Position numbers and translations under genes: made by a program
The notes under the pieces: generated by a model
Databases searched by the model: none
The model's input: the letters and a program-made list of their open reading frames with translations, nothing else
What the model was told of the DNA's origin: nothing
Assembly (NCBI GenBank): GCA_023266955.1
Contig: JAHFOH010000026.1
Coordinates: 2,692-13,069, forward strand
Direction: 5' to 3'
DNA length: 10,378 nt
Source of the DNA: Nitrososphaerota archaeon
Lineage (GTDB): Archaea; Thermoproteota; Nitrososphaeria; Nitrososphaerales; JAHFOH01
In this document: in pieces, positions 6,974 through 10,378 of the stretch
Layout of the letters: each line of letters begins with the position of its first letter
Numbering within the stretch: the first letter of the stretch is position 1

Positions 6974-6986
6974 CAGTATAAATTAG
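6974..6986 (-). promoter_or_regulatory. TATA box for the Cdc48-wHTH unit
   Basis: The minus strand contains TTTATA (6977-6982) in ACTAATTTATACTG, the best box A in the window. With a 26-27 bp offset transcription would start near 6953, giving a leader of about 18 nt that just includes the GAGGAG Shine-Dalgarno. It lies between the aEF-1beta stop and the Cdc48 start, so Cdc48 does not depend on read-through from the aEF-1beta operon. Confidence 0.6.
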
Positions 6987-7003
6987 TTGCCTAGTTGAAT
7001 TTC

Positions 7004-7285
7004 TCAATGTAGCTTTGTAGTGGACCGGCTCATTGCGACTATCTCTAGATGGCTTACGGCATCAGCTGATTGAACTGCGGATTCGAAGGTCTCAAGCACT
7101 CCTTCTTTATCCTCCATCCTTACATCAATGAGAGCCGCAACGATGCCGAAGGCAATTGGCTCCTCATTGGTATTCACGATCTCCATTTGGTTAGGCAATC
7201 GCGATTTTACCGATTCCAGAAGGTCCTTTAGTTTCGTATCTGAGTCCCTGGGGAGGATTCTCACCCTCACAAGTAGAGAACTCAA
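7004..7285 (-). CDS. ef1b: Elongation factor 1-beta (aEF-1beta)
   Basis: Guanine-nucleotide exchange factor that recycles aEF-1alpha from GDP to GTP during elongation; cytosolic. At 93 aa it has the length of the archaeal single-domain factor, which matches the C-terminal exchange domain of eukaryotic eEF1B. The family pattern is visible: LLVRVRILPRDSDTKLKDL at the N-terminus, the central EEPIAFGIVAALIDVRMED with the conserved PIAFG (43-47), and a final strand VSHLEIVAMSRS. This fits the ferredoxin-like beta-alpha-beta fold. The start is TTG, well supported by AAGGTGA 4 nt upstream. It is the second gene of an operon with the zinc-ribbon protein 17 nt upstream, a pairing I recall as common in archaea. 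The archaeal identity is clear. Confidence 0.93.
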   Translation of the reverse strand: MSSLLVRVRILPRDSDTKLKDLLESVKSRLPNQMEIVNTNEEPIAFGIVAALIDVRMEDKEGVLETFESAVQSADAVSHLEIVAMSRSTTKLH

Positions 7286-7289
7286 CTCT

Positions 7290-7296
7290 TCACCTT
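7290..7296 (-). promoter_or_regulatory. Shine-Dalgarno for aEF-1beta TTG start
   Basis: The minus strand reads AAGGTGA, ending 4 nt before the TTG at 7285. It contains the core archaeal GGTGA, supports the non-ATG start and fits a downstream operon gene that is translated from an SD rather than leaderless. Confidence 0.65.
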
Positions 7297-7302
7297 AGAA
7301 TA

Positions 7303-7485
7303 TTAAGGTCCAGAAAAACCGCAGTTCACACATTTGTATTCCCTAGAAAATGTTCTGCACTTCTCGTTTCTCCAGATGAGGACCTCGCCGCAGTTCGGAC
7401 AGTAAAACTTGACAGCCCGCTCTCCGGGCATGACGGGCCTGTTACAAGAAGTGCAGATTGGGAGTTGTATCGCTCTTTCGGACAT
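7303..7485 (-). CDS. COG2888-like zinc-ribbon RNA-binding protein
   Basis: A 60-aa archaeal zinc-ribbon protein of the type annotated as Zn-ribbon RNA-binding protein involved in translation; the function is by family and context. Visible knuckles: C11-x2-C14 (ICTSCNRP), C29-x2-C32 (YCPNCGEVLIW) and C52-x2-C55 (KCVNCGFSGP). The third knuckle, usually WRCEKCR, reads WRNEKCR, so N40 replaces a cysteine and C43 stands alone, leaving one of two zinc sites with three cysteines. The ATG at 7485 is chosen because a TATA-like box at 7514-7522 would place the transcript start only about 6 nt upstream. An upstream in-frame ATG at 7515 would overlap that box and add ten residues not typical of the family. 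aEF-1beta follows 17 nt downstream, forming a translation operon that is divergent from pth2. Confidence 0.88.
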   Translation of the reverse strand: MSERAIQLPICTSCNRPVMPGERAVKFYCPNCGEVLIWRNEKCRTFSREYKCVNCGFSGP

Positions 7486-7513
7486 CTGATTGACCCGCCG
7501 GCTAACACATTTC

Positions 7514-7522
7514 ATAATATAC
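7514..7522 (-). promoter_or_regulatory. TATA box for the zinc-ribbon/aEF-1beta operon
   Basis: The minus strand reads GTATATTAT, centred about 33 bp before the ATG at 7485. A start of transcription near 7491 would leave a leader of about 6 nt or none. It overlaps the upstream ATG at 7515, which argues against that ATG as the translation start. Confidence 0.45.
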
Positions 7523-7547
7523 TTTGCTCATCTTGAGAAAACTGAAT

Positions 7548-7576
7548 TCTAGATGCTGAAGAATCCTTAATCTAGA
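7548..7576. repeat. Two TCTAGA palindromes flanking the pth2 TATA box
   Basis: Identical 6-bp palindromes at 7548-7553 and 7571-7576, 23 bp apart start to start, within the divergent promoter region of the zinc-ribbon operon and pth2. Spacing near two helical turns is what a dimer pair would need, but hexamers recur by chance and no binding protein is known. Confidence 0.25.
7564..7573 (+). promoter_or_regulatory. Possible TATA box for pth2
   Basis: TCCTTAATCT is centred near 7569, 28 bp upstream of the ATG at 7597, giving a leaderless message. It is only 13 bp from the alternative GTG at 7582, which is too close for transcription to begin ahead of that codon, so the shorter start is preferred. 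The match to the TTTATA consensus is weak. Confidence 0.35.
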
Positions 7577-7596
7577 CTCACGTGATATCTTCCGGG

Positions 7597-7959
7597 ATGG
7601 TACTCAGCGAATTCAAGCAGGTTATCGTCGTGAGGATTGATTTGAAAATGGGAAGGGGTAAGATTGCAGCGCAGGTGGCTCATGCATCCTTGAGTGCTGC
7701 GGAGCAAACGAAACAGAATTTCCGCGAATGGTACAACGCCTGGATGATTAGCGGTCAGGCTAAGGTCGTAGTTAAGGTCGCAAGCCTTCAGGAGCTGCTT
7801 CAGGTTAAGGCTCGTGCACTTCAGGCACCCTTGCCCGTTGCGGTTGTGGAAGATAGAGGCCTGACGCAGGTCCCAAGTGGCACAGTAACGTGCATGGGAA
7901 TAGGTCCTGCCCCATCCTCAAAGATTGACACTGTTACAGGTGGGCTGAAACTCCTATAG
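7597..7959 (+). CDS. pth2: Peptidyl-tRNA hydrolase, archaeal/eukaryotic type (Pth2)
   Basis: Cleaves the ester of peptidyl-tRNAs released prematurely from ribosomes, recycling tRNA; cytosolic. At 120 aa it is the normal archaeal Pth2 size. The core motifs are present: QVIVVRIDLKMGRGKIAAQVAHAS (8-31) with the conserved DLKM, GKxAAQ and HA; GQAKVVVKV (52-60); a helix LQELLQVKARALQ; and the C-terminal GxTQVPSGTVTCMGIGPAP followed by IDTVTGGLKLL. These include the K, H, D and T positions implicated in Pth2 activity. The family is unrelated to bacterial Pth. A GTG at 7582 would add MISSG, but spacing from the TATA-like box favours ATG 7597. It diverges from the zinc-ribbon/aEF-1beta operon across about 111 bp and converges on the deaminase gene with 51 bp between. 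Identity is secure. Confidence 0.95.
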   Translation: MVLSEFKQVIVVRIDLKMGRGKIAAQVAHASLSAAEQTKQNFREWYNAWMISGQAKVVVKVASLQELLQVKARALQAPLPVAVVEDRGLTQVPSGTVTCMGIGPAPSSKIDTVTGGLKLL

Positions 7960-8010
7960 TAGGAAGTTGGAACTCTCTTCTTGCAGTTAATCTGGGGAGC
8001 GGATTGATAT

Positions 8011-9381
8011 CTACCTCTTCCCGCTCTTGTGAAGCAATTTTTCGGCTTTATCCGAAGCTGCCTTGAGTATGCTATCTTCGTCCAGAGTCAGAACCTGATT
8101 ATCCTCCATAACGAGTTTGCCATCAATCATGACGCTCCTGACATCAGCGCCAGTAGCAGAGTAGACTATGTTTGAAATCGGATTGATGTTTGGGAACAAA
8201 TGGGGTCTTCGAGGGTCGACAATTATCAGATCCGCCTTCTTGCCGACCTCGATACTTCCGATCTGATTTTCTAGTCCCAAGGCTTTGGCGCCATTGACTG
8301 TTGCCATTCTCAATGCTTCAACGGCAGTCAAAGCGTTCGGATTAAGATTAATTCCCTTTTGCAGCAGTACGGCAAGTTTGACTTCTCTAATCATGTCGTA
8401 GTCGTCGTTGCTTGGACCTCCGTCACAACCCAAGCAGACGTTCACTCCTAGTCTAAGCATTTCACTAACAGGGGCAATCCCTGATCCTAACTTCATATTT
8501 GAGGAGGGGCAGTGAGCTACCGATGTTCCGGTTTTGGCGAAAACCCGCATATCGTCCTCGGAGAGCCATACGCAGTGAGCAAAGATCCTTCGAGAACCGG
8601 TCAATCCAAGTCGGTTCACGAATTCTCCCGGAGAGGTCTTTAACGAGGAGAAGTACTCTAAGTCTTCTTTTACCTCAGCTAGATGCATTGTCACTCCTGC
8701 GGTGTATTCGCGAGCAATCTGGGCGACAGTTCTGTAGAGGGACTCGGAGCACGCACCCGGTGTTCTAGGACCCAGCCATACCTGAATCCTCCCGGCTCCA
8801 GCACCGTTCCACTTAGCATGCATGCGCTTAAACTCATTGAGAGACTCATCACGATCCTCCACCATCCCTGGATGTATTACATCCTTCTGTCCTGCGTAGC
8901 CAGGGATATCCATCACAGCCTTGGACAGAACCGCACGCATTCCTGATTTGAGAGCAACCCCCGCTATGCCGTCGAAGCCGTAGCGTGTATGGAGCAATGA
9001 TTCGACGAAAGCTGTTGTTCCGCTACGCAGCATCTCCAGCATGCATAGTTGAGCGCTGACTTGACCATCTTCCTTGTCAAAGGATCCTTGAAGCGGCCAG
9101 ACCCAGTTTTTTAACCACTCAATTAATCTGACGTCGTCCGGAACTATACTCCTCAGGAGCGCTTGCGCGAGATGTACGTGTGTGTCGATCAGACCGGGCA
9201 TGATAATGTTGGAGCCGGCGTCAATCACTTTTTCAAAAGCTCCATCCTTCTCTTTGATTCTCTCTGCTTTACCTACAAAATTTATCTTGTCATCTTCAAC
9301 TATGACTGAACCCTTTTCGAAGATGTCGTTTCGTGCGTTGAGTGTCAGGATGTAAGCGTCTCTGATCAAAGTTCTGGACAA
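8011..9381 (-). CDS. Amidohydrolase/deaminase, MtaD-AtzB-like superfamily
   Basis: Zinc amidohydrolase of the chlorohydrolase/S-adenosylhomocysteine deaminase group, likely deaminating a purine- or pyrimidine-type ring; the substrate is not certain. The 456 aa suit the group. Motifs: MPGLIDTHVHLAQALLRSI (61-79) with H68 and H70; a DDVRLIEWLKNWVWP segment (82-96) matching the DD-LxxWL-xxxWP of SAH/MTA deaminases; MHLAE with H233 and E236; FAHCVWL with H269; SVAHCPSSN with H290; and GCDGGPSNDDYDM with D320. The C-terminal GSIEVGKKADLIIVDP closes the small beta domain. The start is TTG, since no ATG occurs before the HxH and LIRDAYILTLN is the expected first strand; no clear Shine-Dalgarno is seen. 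It diverges from FNR over a shared 141-bp region. Alternatives are an 8-oxoguanine deaminase or an atrazine-hydrolase-like enzyme. Confidence 0.9.
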   Translation of the reverse strand: MSRTLIRDAYILTLNARNDIFEKGSVIVEDDKINFVGKAERIKEKDGAFEKVIDAGSNIIMPGLIDTHVHLAQALLRSIVPDDVRLIEWLKNWVWPLQGSFDKEDGQVSAQLCMLEMLRSGTTAFVESLLHTRYGFDGIAGVALKSGMRAVLSKAVMDIPGYAGQKDVIHPGMVEDRDESLNEFKRMHAKWNGAGAGRIQVWLGPRTPGACSESLYRTVAQIAREYTAGVTMHLAEVKEDLEYFSSLKTSPGEFVNRLGLTGSRRIFAHCVWLSEDDMRVFAKTGTSVAHCPSSNMKLGSGIAPVSEMLRLGVNVCLGCDGGPSNDDYDMIREVKLAVLLQKGINLNPNALTAVEALRMATVNGAKALGLENQIGSIEVGKKADLIIVDPRRPHLFPNINPISNIVYSATGADVRSVMIDGKLVMEDNQVLTLDEDSILKAASDKAEKLLHKSGKR

Positions 9382-9401
9382 TCTAACTCAGGCTTAGACG
9401 T

Positions 9402-9428
9402 ATTATCAGAGCTCGATTTAATGATAAT
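9402..9428. repeat. 7-bp inverted repeat in the deaminase/FNR divergent region
   Basis: ATTATCA (9402-9408) is the exact reverse complement of TGATAAT (9422-9428) across a 13-bp spacer, so arm centres are 20 bp apart, about two helical turns. The spacer and right arm cover the AT-rich element ATTTAATG (9416-9423) that is the best TATA candidate for the deaminase gene. This is an operator-like layout. Arms this short also arise by chance in AT-rich DNA. Confidence 0.35.
9415..9424 (-). promoter_or_regulatory. Possible TATA box for the deaminase gene
   Basis: The minus strand reads TCATTAAATC, centred about 38 bp before the TTG at 9381, predicting a leader of about 12 nt. It lies inside the inverted repeat at 9402-9428. 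The motif match is moderate and a nearby GATAATAC on the same strand is an alternative. Confidence 0.3.
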
Positions 9429-9461
9429 TGGATTACGCAGTTCTGAGCCCGGCGTAAACAA

Positions 9462-9477
9462 TTTTTTTGCATAAATC
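9462..9477 (+). promoter_or_regulatory. T-tract and TATA-like box for FNR
   Basis: Seven T's (9462-9468) are followed by GCATAAATC. The ATAAAT core, centred near 9473, would start transcription around 9500, 23 nt before the TTG at 9523. No clear Shine-Dalgarno is seen in that leader; a small hairpin occupies it instead. Confidence 0.4.
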
Positions 9478-9503
9478 TCGACAAACGTTTTTTACGATGT
9501 CTC

Positions 9504-9519
9504 CGACGAGCCTTCGTCG
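9504..9519 (+). other. Six-bp hairpin just before the FNR start codon
   Basis: CGACGA (9504-9509), loop GCCT, TCGTCG (9514-9519) forms a perfect GC-rich stem that ends 3 nt before TTG 9523. It occupies the place where a Shine-Dalgarno would sit. A stem of this size is expected a few times by chance in a 10-kb window; only its position makes it worth listing. Confidence 0.3.
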
Positions 9520-9522
9520 CCC

Positions 9523-10378
9523 TTGGACGTCTTTGACATCACCATAATTGGGGCGGGACCGACTGGCCTATTCGGAGCTTTCTATGCGGGTTTAAGGGAG
9601 ATGAAGGCGAAGATCATTGAAGCTCTTCCAGAGCCCGGTGGACAATTGACGACGCTTTACCCAGAGAAGTATATCTATGATTCTCCTGGGTATCCGAAGA
9701 TTCTTTCAAAGGATCTGGTTAAGCTTCTTGTAGAGCAGGCGTACGAATACGAGCCCGCGATGTTCCTCGGGGAGAGAGTGAAATCCTTACGATATATAGA
9801 CGGGGGAACAATCGAACTTGGGACGGACAAAGGGCTGCATCATTCACGGACCGTTGTCATTAGCGCTGGCTTCGGCGCCTTTAGTCCGAACAGACTCGGT
9901 GTGCCAGGTGAGAAGGAGCTTGATGGACGCGGAGTATTCTACTTTGTAAGGAATAAGGAGGACCTGCGTGGTAAGCGTGTCCTGATAGTAGGCGGAGGAG
10001 ATTCCGCGGTAGACTGGGCGCTAAATTTGAAGGATATCGCTGACGTCACCCTTGTTCACCGCCGCGACGTCTTCCGAGCTCTTGAAAGAAACGTGAAGGA
10101 CTTACTCTCGTCTAACGTATCGGTTAAACTGTTTTATGAATTGAAGGAGGTACACGGGGACGGAAGTGTCGAAGCTGCAACGATAATGAATAATCAGACT
10201 AAGGAGCAGATTGAGATTCCTGTTGATGCAGTGCTTCTCTTCCTAGGTTACCGAGCCGAACTAGGTCCAATAAAGGATTGGGGCTTGGAACTTGAAGGCA
10301 GATCTATCGTGGTGAACGGTCGGATGGAAACGAATCTACCAAGGATCTACGCCGCAGGGGATATCATCACACAGCCGG
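9523..10378 (+). CDS. Ferredoxin-NADP reductase, thioredoxin-reductase-like (YumC type), 3' truncated
   Basis: FAD enzyme exchanging electrons between NADPH and ferredoxin; cytosolic. 285 codons are present and roughly 45-50 should lie beyond the window end. The FAD-binding Rossmann motif GAGPTG (10-15) follows the first strand DITII. PGGQLTTLYPEKYIYDSPGY (38-57) is the FNR/TrxR signature. The NADP-binding GGGDSAVDWAL (157-167) is followed by HRR (179-181) for the 2'-phosphate. TNLPRIYAAGDI (270-281) is the second FAD motif. The redox CxxC of thioredoxin reductase is missing; GAFSPNRLGVPG stands in the linker region and there is no cysteine in the visible part, which favours FNR over TrxR. 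TTG 9523 is the only plausible start: the frame has a stop at 9472-9474 and no other start codon between, and it yields the typical MDVFDITIIG. A nearby ATG (9497) is out of frame. Confidence 0.92.
   Translation, partial: MDVFDITIIGAGPTGLFGAFYAGLREMKAKIIEALPEPGGQLTTLYPEKYIYDSPGYPKILSKDLVKLLVEQAYEYEPAMFLGERVKSLRYIDGGTIELGTDKGLHHSRTVVISAGFGAFSPNRLGVPGEKELDGRGVFYFVRNKEDLRGKRVLIVGGGDSAVDWALNLKDIADVTLVHRRDVFRALERNVKDLLSSNVSVKLFYELKEVHGDGSVEAATIMNNQTKEQIEIPVDAVLLFLGYRAELGPIKDWGLELEGRSIVVNGRMETNLPRIYAAGDIITQP

Noticed and set aside
7486..7515. Ten-residue N-terminal extension of the COG2888-like protein from ATG 7515
   Set aside because: The upstream ATG overlaps the likely TATA box, and the extension is not typical of the family; ATG 7485 is better placed.
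9421..9447. C/D-box-like sRNA (ATGATAA ... CTGA) in the deaminase/FNR spacer
   Set aside because: The C box is imperfect, no D' or C' boxes flank a second guide, and the same bases are better explained by the inverted repeat.
1..10378. CRISPR array, IS element, att site, tRNA or rRNA
   Set aside because: No regularly spaced repeats, transposase motifs, terminal inverted repeats or tRNA-like cloverleaf sequences were seen on either strand; the spacers are nearly all under 150 bp.

Overview
The window looks like chromosomal DNA of an archaeon. The gene set (aEF-2, FEN-1, a two-AAA-domain Cdc48/VAT ATPase, aEF-1beta, a COG2888-type zinc ribbon and Pth2) is archaeal. Several genes start a short distance downstream of TATA-like boxes, as in archaeal leaderless or short-leader transcription. 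The EF-2 N-terminus (MPRYKT...) and its overall style suggest the TACK side (Thermoproteota, perhaps a Nitrososphaeria or Bathyarchaeia relative). I cannot place it more precisely from sequence alone. TTG is an unusually frequent start codon here.

Layout, left to right. (1) 26-2218 (+): translation elongation factor 2, complete, convergent with and overlapping by 4 bp (2) 2215-2769 (-): an HDDC2/YfbR-like HD-domain nucleotidase. (3) 2834-3859 (-): flap endonuclease FEN-1. Divergent from it are (4) about 3872-4255 (+), an unrecognised protein of about 127 aa, and (5) 4262-4444 (+), a small two-CxxC zinc-ribbon protein. (6) 4496-4738 (-): a small winged-helix-like protein directly downstream of (7) 4746-6935 (-), the Cdc48 ATPase with its own TATA box and Shine-Dalgarno. 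(8) 7004-7285 (-): aEF-1beta, preceded in one operon by (9) 7303-7485 (-), a COG2888-like zinc-ribbon protein. Divergent from that operon is (10) 7597-7959 (+): peptidyl-tRNA hydrolase Pth2. (11) 8011-9381 (-): an amidohydrolase/deaminase of the MtaD/AtzB superfamily, divergent from (12) 9523-10378 (+): a thioredoxin-reductase-like ferredoxin-NADP reductase cut by the window end.

Functionally this is a housekeeping block. It covers translation elongation and recycling (EF-2, EF-1beta, Pth2, zinc ribbon), DNA replication and repair (FEN-1), protein unfolding and quality control (Cdc48), nucleotide or nucleoside salvage and clean-up (HD nucleotidase, deaminase) and redox supply (FNR). I see no mobile element, CRISPR array, tRNA or rRNA, and no gene-free stretch above 300 bases. 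The longest gap is about 141 bp, between the deaminase and FNR.

The best leads are unusual residues in otherwise canonical proteins and uncharacterised small partners. They are EF-2 with altered switch-I and diphthamide-loop motifs, the zinc-ribbon protein with a Cys-to-Asn change in a zinc knuckle, FEN-1 with a degenerate PIP box, a wHTH protein tied to Cdc48, and an unknown-protein plus zinc-ribbon pair opposite FEN-1. I did not find a convincing new multi-gene defence or mobile system.
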